A stretch of 64,000 nucleotides of DNA, taken from the NCBI RefSeq assembly GCF_000002235.5, contig NW_022145604.1, positions 26,195,791 to 26,259,790 on the forward strand, in the 5' to 3' direction. Made by a program: the position numbers and the translations under genes. The notes under the pieces were generated by a model, which was not told where the DNA came from, ran no database searches, and was given only the letters and a program-made list of their open reading frames with translations. This DNA is from Strongylocentrotus purpuratus (Eukaryota; Echinodermata; Echinoidea; Camarodonta; Strongylocentrotidae). This document shows, piece by piece, positions 23,221 to 34,470 of the stretch. The number at the start of each line of letters is the position of its first letter. Positions within the stretch are counted from its first letter, which is position 1.

Positions 23221-23871
23221 AGACAAAGTTGAGTTCTGGGGGTGTTTCACAAAGATCCTAAGTAGAACTTATCTCTAAGTTGGACTTAAAAGTTATGGAT
23301 AGCCATTTGTAGCCTTAAAATAAAATATATTGAAAAGCAAAATTCAAGTATTTTAGACTTTTCATAAATTCCACATCAAGATCATGAAATCTCCTTGATA
23401 ACAGAAAATGTTAATGATTTAAATCAACATTTTATGCCTTTTAAAATAACTTTTACAAAATATTTTCATAGAAGATAATGGCTTTCCATAATTATTAAGT
23501 CCAACTTAGAGATAAGTTCAACTTAGGATCTTTGTGAAACACCCCCAGGTCATGCGATTGCATCGTGAAAGAAACGTTGTGGAATCGATCAGAGGAGGTT
23601 GATCATCTAGCAAGTATTGGTGTGTACTGCACAGAAATTTGGCCCAGTCTTGGTAAAGTTACAGGCACTGTACACAGAAAGATGTATATGGGACTACACG
23701 AGCATGTGGCATAAAAAATCCGTCCCGATTTTTTTATGATGTTAAATGCCATAATTATCTAGAATATTAAGGTATTTGAAGAGCCATGTTTTTCGGGGAA
23801 CATTTTTTATCTGATGTTTTTCCACACCTGCATAATACAAAGATAACGCACAACATTCTCTTTAAAACAAT
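23221..23871. mobile_element. MITE family B relative, split by nested MITE A
   Basis: Flanked by TTAA at 23217-23220 and 23872-23875. It contains the B segment from GTCATGCGATTGCATCG to TATGGGACTAC. The ends AGACAAAG and CATTCTCT are only roughly inverted. The family A palindrome at 23238-23546 interrupts it. Confidence 0.65.
23238..23546. mobile_element. Palindromic MITE, family A
   Basis: 309 bp. Ends GGGGGTGTTTCACAAAGATC and its inverse GATCTTTGTGAAACACCCCC, with inverted repeats continuing to about 50 bp each (through TAAGTTGGACTTA). The central part is shared with 57045-57340 and 60881-61141. Confidence 0.85.
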
Positions 23872-23875
23872 TCTC

Positions 23876-24352
23876 TGCATTACAAATTCCCCGTTCTCGC
23901 TTTACCTAGAAACAAAAGTACTTAGGTATCGGTGGTTTAGCCAGAATTTCTAAGACTGTGTACAGAAGATCGAAACTAACCACTTGACAAAAGAGAAAAC
24001 ATAAGTGGGTGATTATAAGAGATATCCCAGCAAATACATCCACCCTTCAAGTTTAAGAGGATACATGAGGATGTGCTGTTAAATGTATACTTCAGACAAA
24101 GCTTGTAGACTGTATATTATATCACTCGGTATTCATATTACATTAAGTTAGCTAGCTATAACAGTATCGAAACATGATTTATGTTGCTTCATTGTTTAGT
24201 TCATTGTTTATATGCCACACTATGTATTGTATTTCGTTCTTTGGGGTAGGATAATGCAATTTTAACTTAAGAACTTTCCCCCTCCTCCCCCCCCCCCCCT
24301 TCCCAACACCCACCTACCAATCAACTTCACTCACTTTCTTCTCTTTCTCTGC

Positions 24353-24353
<1 letters not shown>
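23876..24353. other. Intergenic
   Basis: C-rich run near 24287-24299. No gene recognised. Confidence 0.5.

Positions 24354-24387
<34 letters not shown>
24354..24387. repeat. (CT)n microsatellite
   Basis: About 17 CT dinucleotides, followed by GTTCTCGTTTTCTC. Confidence 0.95.
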
Positions 24388-24390
<3 letters not shown>

Positions 24391-24559
24391 CTCGTTTTCT
24401 CATTCATTTTCCCGCTCATGTCCTAATCTTCTGGTTTCCTTTCATAACATTATTTTGTTTGATACCATACTCATTTCCTTCCTAATTTCCAGTTGCCACG
24501 TAATAGTTGTTACTTTACTTCTACTTTCGGGAGTTGTTAGCTCATACAAAAGTACAATT

Positions 24560-24922
24560 AACTATCATACCCATCCTCTTCATCATCCTCCTCATCATCA
24601 TCGAAATCATGATAATCATCATCACAATCATCTTCATCACCATCATCCTTATCATCATCATCTTCATCACCATCAAGCTCATCCTCATTAATATCAACAA
24701 CACCATCAAAAACACCATCATCATCATCATCATCATCGACAACATCATCATCATTATCACAATCATCTTCATCATCATCTTTATCCTCATCAATATCAAC
24801 AACACCATCAAAATCATCATCATCATCATCATCATCCTCATCATCATCCTCATCCTCATCATCATCATCGATCATCCTTATCCTCATCAATATCAACAAC
24901 ACCATCAAAATCATCATCATCC

Positions 24923-24953
<31 letters not shown>

Positions 24954-25036
24954 CATCATCATCATCATTATCATCATCTTTATCCTCATCAATATCACAA
25001 ACACCATCAAAATCATCATCATCATCATCATCATCC

Positions 25037-25067
<31 letters not shown>

Positions 25068-25135
25068 CATCATCATCATCATCATCATCATCTTTATCCT
25101 CATCAATATCACAAACACCATCAACATCATCATCA
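24560..25135. repeat. (ATC)n tract with ~100-bp higher-order units
   Basis: ATC trinucleotides are interspersed with CTC and recurrent inserts of the form TTTATCCTCATCAATATCA then AACACCATCAA. The inserts recur at about 24780, 24880, 24980 and 25090, giving a higher-order period near 100 bp. Read on minus it gives Asp-rich peptide with repeated DGVCDIDEDKDD, open into unique sequence up to 25332. This loosely resembles a thrombospondin type-3 calcium-binding repeat, but the (GAT)n origin explains it. Confidence 0.85.
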
Positions 25136-26034
25136 TACACGTACCCACTAACACTTACACTTTCATTTTGAATATCGACAAAGTCCCACGATTGTCTATC
25201 TGCTACACAGTTCGCTGCCCCTAGCAAATGTTGACTTTTAACCTTTATACTAATGGCATACCAGACATTCGGGGACAGCGACGGGACTGGTCTAGTCTCT
25301 TTCAAGTCAATAGAGGGTTGCAGGCAAATCAAGTTGAAGCCCTCCTATATATAACTTATGTGTTCAGTGTGGATTCAGCTTGTTCATTTTATTTTGTATC
25401 ATTCTTTAATATAAAGGGATCGTTTAACAATGTTAAATCTGAGATGCACGGCTCTACATGTTATCAGTGACTGTGTCATGGTGCCTCAAAAAAGTAAAAA
25501 CCTTTGAGGGACCGGTTTTACCATACTCACTTTCTCCAATAGACTGTAATGCTATAAAAACCGTTTGGCAAATGCAAAATTTGATTTCGATTTTCAATCA
25601 TAAATATCTTGATAATCAGACAAGCGATCGGCTTGTAAAAGTCATGGGGTTCTTGACTGACATAAAGGTTTATAATTATCATTGCAGCATGAGCTAAGTC
25701 AAGGATTTTTTTAAAGAATGTGAGATAAATTAATTTACCGGATCCCTTTGAAACAAAAATGTATATTTCAAGAATAAAATCAGATAGAAACCAATATTAT
25801 TCAAATTCAATTCAATTCAAATTTACTTAGAATTATTGTAAAATTATTGTTGTTAGAGTAGCTCACTTGCGAATGATTCGTAATGTTAAAGATTACAACG
25901 GACATACTAGAGATACAAGAAATCGTTTTTTATTTTAATGCATTCAAGAATTCATGAGAAGTGCCCTAATGCATTTTGTAGCGCAAGGGACACCACTACA
26001 TTACAAGCCCCCGAAGCTCAAGGGGTATGGGCAT
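25136..26034. other. Intergenic, no gene recognised
   Basis: The unique flank 25136-25332 is open on minus in frame with the acidic repeat, with no recognisable domain. The frames 25228-25470 and 25458-25697 are also unrecognised. A short AATTC repeat lies near 25803. Confidence 0.4.
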
Positions 26035-26345
26035 CAGTGGCGGATCCAGGAATTTCTTACCGGGGGGGGGGGCACAAAATGGCATGGGGTGAAATATATG
26101 TAAAACGATGAAGCAACAGAACGAGGCTTTAACGGCGAGGGAGCGGAGCGACCAAGCAGGTGGTGGGTCTGGGAGGGGGTTCTGGCCCCCTCCCAGAGTA
26201 AGAAACATTTGCAATTTTAGAACCAAATTAGACGCATTTTGGAGTAATATGACGTAAAATTGCTTTCTCCTACCCCTTCCAAGAGTAGGGATCTTTTGCA
26301 ATTTGAGAACCACATTTGGCGCATTAATGTCCACCGGCACTTCAT
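26035..26345. mobile_element. Transposon fragment with CAGTGGCGGATCCAGG start
   Basis: Begins CAGTGGCGGATCCAGGAATT and carries two tandem, diverged units of roughly 65-75 bp, each with CC-AGAGTA then TTTGCAATTT, AGAACCA and CGCATT. GGATCCAGG-type starts also occur at 29748 and 44370. No partner end is evident. Confidence 0.4.
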
Positions 26346-26649
26346 GGGAAAAAAAGGCCCTTTGATTAGTTAGAAGTTAGAGAAAAGTGATCTGTCACGT
26401 CGTGAGACGTTGTATAAATTATGCTTTGATGCCGCACAATGCACAAAGACGGTGGTCCGGTACTTCACCAGTAGTACTTGCAAAAATTATCTCGAGTGTA
26501 TAAACTGTGTCGTTATCAGGGGCGTCGCTAGATCTTTTTCAGTGGGGGAGGGGGGTGAGGGTGTAGAGGCCGCCGATTACCGACAAAACGAGCCACCAAT
26601 ATTATTACAGACAAATATAAAAATGTCTACAAATTTAACCTTTTAAACC

Positions 26650-27600
26650 CGGGGCCAGGAACTAAGTTATTTTTCAGTTTTCCCCTCCCGCGCCAAGCGC
26701 GGAAGCTTTGACACTTCATTAAATTATTAGAGAAAGAAGACGATCCGTTGTACTGTTCTCGACTCTTAAAGCTTTTTTCGCCCCTCCCGCGGAAAGCGCG
26801 GAAGCTATGACGTTTAATTCTTCATCCTTGTCTGAATTCAGTTTCCCCCCCCCCCCCCCTCCCGCGCTGAGCGCGGAAGCTTTTAAGTTTCAATTAATTA
26901 TTACTCGTAATCCTTGTCTGAATTCATTTTCGCTCATCCCGCGCGAAGCGCTGAAGCTTTCACGTTTCATTAAATTATTAGAAAAAGAAGACGATTCGTT
27001 GTATCGTGTTCTTGTCTGAATTCAGTTCCCTCCCCCCCCCCCTCCCGCGCGAAGCGCGGAAGCCTTGACACTTCATTAAACTATTAGAGAAAGAAGACGA
27101 TCCGTTGTTATGTTCTCGATTCTTAATTCTTGTTTCGCCCCTCCCGCGCGAAGCGCGGAAGCTATGGCGTTTCATTTAATTATTAGAGAAAGAACGATTT
27201 ATTGTACCGGTCCCGACTCTTAATCCTTGTCTGAATTCAGTCCCCCCCCCCCCCCCCCACATGCCGCGCTAAGCGCGGAAGCTTTGACGTTTCAATACAT
27301 TATTACTCTTAATCCTTGTCTGAATTCACTTTCGCCCATCCTGCGCGAAACGCGGAAGTTTTCAAGTTTCATTAAATTATTAGAGAAAGAAGACGAATCA
27401 TTTACTTTCATTGTACCGTTGAACCGTTCTCGACTCGCTTTGACGTTTCAATAAATTAATACTATTAATCCTTGTCTGAATTAATTTTCGCCCATCCCGC
27501 GCGAAACGCGGAAGCTTTCACGTTTCATTAAATTATTAGAGAAAGAAGACAATTCCTTGTACCGTTCTCTACTCTTAATCTTGTCTGAATTCAATTCCCC
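26650..27600. repeat. Tandem array of ~75-160-bp units with GCGAAGC-type hairpins
   Basis: Nine diverged units. Each carries a CCGCGCGAAGCGCGG-like mini-hairpin (at about 26688, 26787, 26862, 26939, 27045, 27144, 27264, 27341 and 27498) followed by AAGCTTTGACGTTTCATTAA, TTATTAGAGAAAGAAGACGA and CTTGTCTGAATTCAGTTT. C runs of variable length precede several hairpins. In the canonical units (27045, 27144) a perfect 6-bp stem encloses a GAA triloop. The small frames across the array are not genes. Confidence 0.85.
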
Positions 27601-29189
27601 CACTGGGCCCCTTAACGGTATATGTGCAGTGTTACATGATGTAAGTATGGAACGCTCGTTTGCAAATCTGTGCATGCTCAGCCCGAGTGGTGGGTAGCAT
27701 GTTATCTCCCGACAGTGCTTTGCACAGTAGCTTCTGGAAAGGAATTAGTGTTACTGTTAGTGGCCACTATAAGGCCCTTAGTGATTACAAAAAAAATATG
27801 CTCTTCTTGGCTATTTGGGAATGGGTCAGTTTGCAAGAAATAATGGAGAAACTATAGCATTTTGTTGAAAATCATGTGATATCACGAACATTTACACATT
27901 ACTTGTGAAAATAAGTCATGGTTCAATTTTATGGGGGGGGGGGGGGGGCTGGCGCCCCCCTAGCCCCCCCCCCCCATCAGTACGCCAGTGATGCAGACCA
28001 ATGTCCCACTCCCGAAGGAAAGAAAAATGTTATTGAAGTCCCTTTGTTAATCAATTCTATCTCCTAATTACAGTTAATGGGCTTGCATTAATATGTTTGG
28101 ATTGAAACTCCGATTGAACTTCGACATTCACGCAGTCCTATATGTACACAACAGCTTTGCACGTAAGCACTTTTGGCATACGAACCGAGGACATATATAT
28201 GAAATAATGTGCCCGTTGCAATAATTTTATAAGGCTTGTTCAGATATGGTAATTACTGGGCTCGGTGTTATACGATACAGAAATGCGAAGTGTATAGTCA
28301 TCAGAGGAAAACAACGCCGCGGTTTTGCTGAGCCATACCTGAACGAGCCGTTAGTATGTTTATTTTGCCGAGATGTTTCACGTTGATCAAACAATGAACA
28401 ATGTTGAATTGCACCTCACCCTTTTTTCGGCATACCAAACCGGTCATGATCAAAAGCACCGATTCAGATTGTTTAATGTATTATCATATATTATTATTTG
28501 ATCAAGGATGATTACTATTCAATATTTTAAAAGTCAATTCACGTTTTTCTGCTTTACCTTCCTCCTTTAGCATGTTCAGAGTTATATTTTAAAATGTTAA
28601 AAAATCAAGTGCTTTGATCAATGCAATTCAATTTAAATTTGATCCAAATCTTAACCTATCATTTTCGATTTAAAAAAAATAGAAAAAAGAAAAAAAGGTT
28701 TTTGGAAAATAGTTCAGAGAACAACATTACTCTACAGAAATGTGATGTCACGATAAGGGTACATGTTAAAAAACCGTTTCCAATATATTCCCAATTAGTG
28801 TAGCATAGATATCAATCGTGCCTGAAAAGTTAATACCTAGCTATTGTACAGCAAAATTGTATTCTTTTTCATGTTTTTCTTCGGGGTGCTGCGTTTCCGA
28901 CGTTTGAAGGCTTTCTTTTCTTTCGTAGGCATGTCCCCTGCTCAAGCTATTGTGTGGTCGTTAACGATCATACCACCACAAGTCATGCCAACCCCTGTGT
29001 TCTTCTGACATTATCCAGGCAATTAATTACCAGGGGCTTAGAGAAATACCCTGGCCTTTGGTAAGTCCTCTCGTGACCTGCACAAGCCTGGATGCTCTCG
29101 TATGTGCGTGAGAAATATCAGTTACAGCTTACTCTATGATGATAGCACATTAATAACTCGGTCACACCGCCCGACCCGACTCCTATAGG
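27601..29189. other. Intergenic; G/C-run hairpin at 27932-27976
   Basis: A run of about 16 G, GGCTGGCGCC, and then C runs make a self-complementary hairpin adjacent to TACGCCAGTGATG, probably a transposon terminus. AT-rich single-copy-looking sequence surrounds it. No gene recognised. Confidence 0.45.
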
Positions 29190-29334
29190 ACCCGTTTCAC
29201 AAAGCCTTCTTTCATTGACAAGTGACAAAAATCAGTGACAAATCTGCTAATAACCAATCAGAAGCAAGGATTTCACTAGCTTATAACAAAAAACTGTCAT
29301 TCGTCACTGATGACAAGTTTTGTGAAATGGGGCC
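29190..29334. mobile_element. Palindromic MITE, family C
   Basis: About 145 bp. Starts CCCGTTTCACAAAGCCTTC and ends GACAAGTTTTGTGAAATGGG, with CATTGACAAGTGACAAAA and its inverse inside. It is nearly identical in plan to 52102-52247. Confidence 0.75.
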
Positions 29335-29390
29335 CAGACCTACATCCATTCGGGGATAGTGTAATGTTTTCTTTGGTCTTCTTTCGGTCT

Positions 29391-29524
29391 GGTCCCTGTT
29401 TCATAAAACAAGTTACGATAAGTGTTATAAGCTACTGAATTCGTGGCATTTGATTGGCTGAGAGAAAAATTAGTCATAGAAATTTAGAATTTGTTAGTGA
29501 TAACAAGTTTTGTGAGACAGGGCC
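29391..29524. mobile_element. Palindromic MITE, family C relative
   Basis: Starts GGTCCCTGTTTCATAAAACA and ends AACAAGTTTTGTGAGACAGG. It lies 56 bp after the previous copy. Sequence between the ends is diverged, but TGATTGGCTGA matches the CCAATCAGA position of family C inverted. Confidence 0.55.
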
Positions 29525-30304
29525 GCGATGTCGGTCTCCGAGGTGTGACCGGGCCACCGGGGCATGACCCGTCCAGGAAATAAGCAGACCATGTGACCAT
29601 GATGACAATACCAAGTTATGCTCAATCGTCACTTAGAATAATTTGGAGCGGGGTTATACAAATTTAGCATTAGTTCGTTGTTATGTTTGACAGGAAATGT
29701 TATACGATGACACGAAATGTACATTATTGTCCAGATCTCCCTTCAGAGGCGGATCTAGGGTCCTTCGAAGAAGATGGGGCATAATGCCCCCCCCCCCCCA
29801 AAAAAAAAGGGTACTAGAATTCAATTAGGCCGGGCACATTTTTTTGTGAGTGTATGTGTGTACGTAAGGTATGCCAGATGCGGTTGTGCTCCCTTAATTC
29901 CAACGTCATCACCCTGCAACATAAGGCATTCTGAAGCTTTTTCTTTTATGGCACAACAAAACAGAATTTGCAATTTTAGAATCTTGGATTGATTAGAAAG
30001 CTTACTTAAACTTCTGTGGTAAAAGAGTAGTTCAACATCTTTATAAGATAGCTGTAAAAATATGGGGCTATGCGTCATGATTGCATACTATGATGTGACT
30101 TATTATTCTCTTCTTCTTCTGCCTCCTGCTATGTTTACTGTTCACTTTCTTCTTTTTTACTGTGTTGGAGTATCCTTACATAAGATTTAAGCGAGCAAGC
30201 TTAACACGTTTTTCTTTCTCTTTTCTACCTGAAGGTACTGTAAGAAGTCTTGTGCATCTTGGAAACCAGGATATCCTGACTGAAGCCACGCAAATCATCT
30301 CAAG
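29525..30304. other. Upstream region of the CARD gene
   Basis: Includes a GGCGGATCTAGGG transposon-like start at 29748 and a C/A run at 29787-29807. A pyrimidine-rich stretch (30203-30230) before CTGAAG at about 30231-30236 could be a splice acceptor for an upstream non-coding exon. No TATA box stands out. Confidence 0.4.
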
Positions 30305-30646
30305 ATGGCGTACAATCTAGCAGGGCAGGATGCCGCGTATTTCAACATGGCGGTTCTCCTCATCCTTGATCACCAGATCACCCAAAACGTGCGCGTCGTC
30401 GACGTCCTTCCCTTCATGGTTGCAAACAACATCCTCAACGAGCTCGAGGCCGGTCACATCATCAACGGCGCCACCCAAAGAATCCAAACAGAGAGACTAG
30501 TCGCCATGATCAAGACCCGGGGAGTTACGGGCTACCTGCAGCTAAGGGCCGCTCTGGCAGCTTGCGGTCCAAAGTACGCCAAGCTCATTGGAGTTATAGA
30601 CACAAATATTCCGCCCCAGCACAACAACAACGACATGTATTACTGA
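30305..30646 (+). CDS. CARD-only protein (113 aa)
   Basis: A small protein made almost entirely of one caspase-recruitment domain (about residues 14-98). Visible family features are the helix 2-3 segment VLPFMVANNILNELE (34-48), the R-L-V-A-M-I helix (64-69), RG at 72-73, GY at 76-77, and AL at 83-84 before a Gly-containing turn and the last helix (KYAKLIGVI, 90-98). A short polar tail with four Asn ends it. CARDs bind other CARDs in apoptosis and inflammatory signalling complexes. With no effector domain, a regulator or decoy role is possible but unproven. The start is secure: AAGATGG context with an in-frame TGA at 30281-30283 upstream. The ORF is GC-rich compared with its AT-rich surroundings, which supports coding. 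It could be the single coding exon of a spliced gene. No clear AATAAA is seen downstream. Other death-fold subfamilies cannot be fully excluded. Confidence 0.85.
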   Translation: MAYNLAGQDAAYFNMAVLLILDHQITQNVRVVDVLPFMVANNILNELEAGHIINGATQRIQTERLVAMIKTRGVTGYLQLRAALAACGPKYAKLIGVIDTNIPPQHNNNDMYY

Positions 30647-31598
30647 TCGTTGGCCAGCCGTAGAGGGCGCTTGTGTATGTAAGGGTGTGCCATTCAGTAC
30701 TGTCTTCTAACGTTCCTTTCGAGTCCAGAGGTGTATGTCTCAGGACGGCGGTAGCACAAGGTTTGGAGGCGATCTCACCCGAATCGTCAAGCCACTGAGC
30801 TAACAGATTCCTTTATTTTAAAAGAATTCATGCCAAGATAAAGAGGCGAACAGTATTGATAGTTTTACTTTGTTCAATAGGCATTATAAATTTTTTTTTT
30901 TTTGGTTAATGAGTCAATGATTCGCCAGGCCCCTGTCCCTTCTAAACAACTCTTGGACAACGTCGAAATCTTACCAAAAAGGTCGTTGACCATTGCACTT
31001 TTGTAGTGTCTGTGCCTTGGACGTGCATCGATGTCCCATCGTGTGCCCGACCGTCCTTGATGAGCACGGCGGAATCATCGTCGCGTATTAGTTCGGAATT
31101 ATCATTACTGTGTATCAGTTGTTCTAGTATACTAATTTATTTAACCTCCCATGCTAGGCGTGGAAGCCAAGAGGATAATGAGTGAAAGTATTTACACAAA
31201 ATATATGACTCTGATGTGAATCGTACCGATAGTCATGACAGGACTTTGAGGAGATTCCTTAGCAAGGTAGCATCCGTGTCTTGTTGTTGCTGCCGTCTGT
31301 TTTGATTCTTATAAAGTAGTTTCAATGGGCAATGTTTATACCTAAAGGAACAATGCTATATGAACATATTAGTGTTTACATGAGTGTATGTATGTTCTTG
31401 ATAAAAGAGCCGGTTCTCTCAAAACTATAATTGTCTTTAAGCCTAATAGAATTAGTTTTTCTTCTTTTCATAATCATGATTATGATATTTTAGAGTGTCA
31501 TCATCTGCAGAAACTAGCAATGCCATTTTACATCGATTTACTTTCCTTCTGGTTTCTATCAGACGATATGTCTCTTCCAGAAGAGCTAAACAGCTCTG
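30647..31598. other. 3' flank of the CARD gene
   Basis: Probably includes the 3' UTR, since moderately GC-rich sequence continues to about 31110. No strong polyadenylation signal and no other gene are seen. Confidence 0.4.
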
Positions 31599-31898
31599 GG
31601 GAGTGTTTCGCAATGACAAAGACCGACTGTAAGTTGGACTTAACTATGGCAGGCCATTCATGCCACTAGTTTCTCTAAGTATTCCTGGCATTGGTTTCTC
31701 AAGGGACGTACGAATCGTGGTCACAAATCTACCGAATTTACCTTTTTTGATAGTTCATTATTGAAGGAAAAACTATTATCTAAAGATCATAATTGAGAGA
31801 CCAATAGTGATAGCAACCAGTGGCATGAATGTCCTGCCATAGTTAAGTCCAACTTAAAGTCGATCTTAGTCTTCGTGAAACACCCCCCCCCCCCCCCC
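31599..31898. mobile_element. Palindromic MITE, family D
   Basis: About 300 bp. Starts GGGAGTGTTTCGCAATGACA and ends TCTTCGTGAAACACCCCC followed by a C run. Internal inverted TAAGTTGGACTTAACTATGG is matched by CCATAGTTAAGTCCAACTTA. It is shared throughout with 40160-40451. Confidence 0.8.
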
Positions 31899-32764
31899 AG
31901 GTGCCTAAGATATTGAGACCTTAGTTTAGTAGTACTGTATTCACATTGCCTTATATCATGTGTCAGGAAATAGGGCGTATCTGTGTCTTAGACAGATATA
32001 CGGCACTTCAGAGGGTTAATTGCAGTAACTCGGCAAATCTTATCTTTGACGACAAAGGACAATATCTTCAAACATACAAGTCTTTTCAACAGTAATTGAA
32101 GTGATGATTTGTGTGAAAACTTTTTTACGATTTTTTTTTAAAAAAGAATATTACATTCACGGTATCTTATGTTACGTATCCTGGATTTGAGAAAGAGTCA
32201 CGTGACATAGCAATTTAGCCAATCACGAACGCCCTAGTCCCTTGCATTGAAGAACGTACGTGGGCTATTGACTACGTGATCTAACGGATAAAGGTTTTTA
32301 CCGAGTGATTATATAGCAGTATACCCCTTTTTCTATTTTGACAGTATTACTCAATAATAGGTATTCATTCTTACAGAATTTGACATAATTATACAGTTTT
32401 GCCTGTAAAATACAACGAAGTGTCGTCTGGTTATGTTCTGATCACCGAGTGCCTACATATTTATCATGTTACCTATAACTATTGTAATTAAAGTCTATCA
32501 ATCGCAATTTGGTATAAGACGAGGCCAAGATGACACATTTATCAAGTCTTCCAATAAATTTCAAACATGACAAATGTTGATTCGAACATTTTGAAACTGA
32601 ATGAGATTTTAGCGAATTGTATTCTTGTTGTAAGCAACCATCGTTGTAGAATAGGTTATTCATTTTATTTTACGCGATTGCAAAGATTTTCGAGAATAAG
32701 TACGCTAGGGCAAAGTCAACACCCTTTTGTATAACCCATAGAAGTCAAATGCGGATTACGTTTT
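31899..32764. other. Intergenic, no gene recognised
   Basis: AT-rich sequence without recognisable repeats or coding signal. Confidence 0.5.
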
Positions 32765-33250
32765 TATTTCATTCATTCATTTCGGTTTATTGTGTCAAAA
32801 TTCCATGTTAAAACAGTGGGGAGACTGATACGAACAAAGATTACAAAGTTCAAAGAAATAAAGAGAAATTAAAAATACATGTACATCAATATGGAAACGA
32901 TCACAAATTAGTTCAAGGAATAAATTAACAATAACAATAATGGAAACTTCAATATATTGCACATCATACATTAAAATAAATCGAATTTACATACATGGAC
33001 GAGAGGGGAAAAAGGAAGATAAAAAAAGAGAAAATGGACAAAGCATTTCATTTCCTTTTCTCGTAACATGTAGATTTGACATTTACATTTTAACACATTT
33101 AACATATGAAGAGCTTGGTTCCAAAAGGAGCTAAATCCATATTTTATCAAAATCGAGTTTTTGTCTTAAAATAATGATTTCCTACATGGGGACAAAATGC
33201 ACTATATCACATTTTAAAATTTCACCAGGAAGTATGAACATTTTAGGTAC
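32765..33250 (-). mobile_element. LINE 3' end remnant (antisense)
   Basis: On minus the sequence ends GACACAATAAACCGAAATGA followed by (ATGA)n, a typical non-LTR 3' tail (plus ATTCATTCATTCATTTCGG, 32770-32788). The upstream word GGATTTAGCTCCTTTTGGAA is shared with 22060-22355. No frame survives. Confidence 0.6.
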
Positions 33251-34294
33251 AATATAATGCCATGATTGTGATGTTCGCAAATTTCAGTGGGCGATGACCA
33301 AGGCTACTGAAATTGCCTGATGTTGACTCTCGAAAGTCTTTGCGATCGTGTTTAAAAAAAAAAAAAATCAGTATTTTGGGGCTTAGGAAAGAGATTTTTT
33401 TTGGAAATTTACTTTAACCAAGTGCCTTACACAGCTTAGTAGAAATTTTCTAAAAGACGCCCAATATGATAAATGTTTTTTGAACGCAGACAGGCATTAA
33501 ATTGGTGGGACTTTAACCCCTACACCCCCTATGTTTTGATAGAACAAAATTGTTGTGTTTAAGAAGTATAGTTGATATTCCCAAATTCCCGAAAATTCAA
33601 TTTCCTTTCAAGATGCGATGTGACCTAATATTCAAGCTTCTTCAGTTGATGGATATTATGTATTTATTTTTCATTCCTAACGGTAGAAAGGAACATGTGT
33701 GTACTTTATATTTAATATATTATTTCAATAGCGTTTGGTTTTTATACAGTGTCATTTGAATACAATATGATATCAGTATGTAGATAAACAGTTTACTTAT
33801 AGTACAAGAAAATATCATTTGTCCATGAAATCATAAAGGCTTTCAAGAAATTCATTTAATTACATCAATTCTTTTCAATTCCATTTAATTGTCTAATGGA
33901 GACAAATTATTGCTCACATTTGCTTACAATTTAAAATTAGCTATTGAAATTGCCTGAGTTTGATTACCTCTAAGCTGTTGCGTTATTATAAGTTGAATTC
34001 GGTTGTATCTTCCCCACTTTCAGCGCCCTTTTTGTATGTGGTTGTAAAAAGATGTTGCCCTTTTTGTTGTTGAGTATGTTTAAATTTCAAAGGGGACAAG
34101 TGTTGCACACTTTCAAAGACCGTTACCCTGGCTACGCCCACGTTCTCTGCTCGGGTTTTATTGTCTTGTGTTTAAAAAAAACCCATTGACATTTCTGTGC
34201 TTGATGCACATGGACATTGATTCATCATAATTGGTTTTTATTTTTTGCACAATAACTTTGATTTGTAGTCCATAACTCATGTCCTATCCCTATG
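33251..34294. other. Intergenic, no gene recognised
   Basis: AT-rich. A segment near 33285-33345 (CTGAAATTGCCTG, GAAAGTCTTTGCGATCGTG) is related to the family G ends at 52079-52381. Confidence 0.45.
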
Positions 34295-34470
34295 TGTTGT
34301 GGCATAGTGGATAGGTCTCCGGACTGTGAAACACAAATATACGGGGTTCGATATCCTGTCGCAGTACTAATGTCATTCGGCAAGGTATTAATCCAGATTT
34401 GCCACGCTCTACCCAGGTGAGGTAAATGGGTACCCGGCAGGTATCAATTCCTTATTAATTCCTAAATCCG
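34295..34470 (+). mobile_element. tRNA-derived SINE, type 1 (5' part)
   Basis: Head with GTGGCATAGTGGATAGGTCT and a diverged B-box GGGTTCGATATCC (about 34344), then CTACCCAGGTGAGGTAAATGG and GGTACCCGGCAGG. The 3' half and tail are missing. Confidence 0.8.

Noticed and set aside
24507..25154. Frames of up to 214 codons rich in Ile, His, Met or Asp
   Set aside because: All readings of the (ATC)n tract are open because of repeat composition. Only the minus frame that enters unique sequence is noted as a weak finding.
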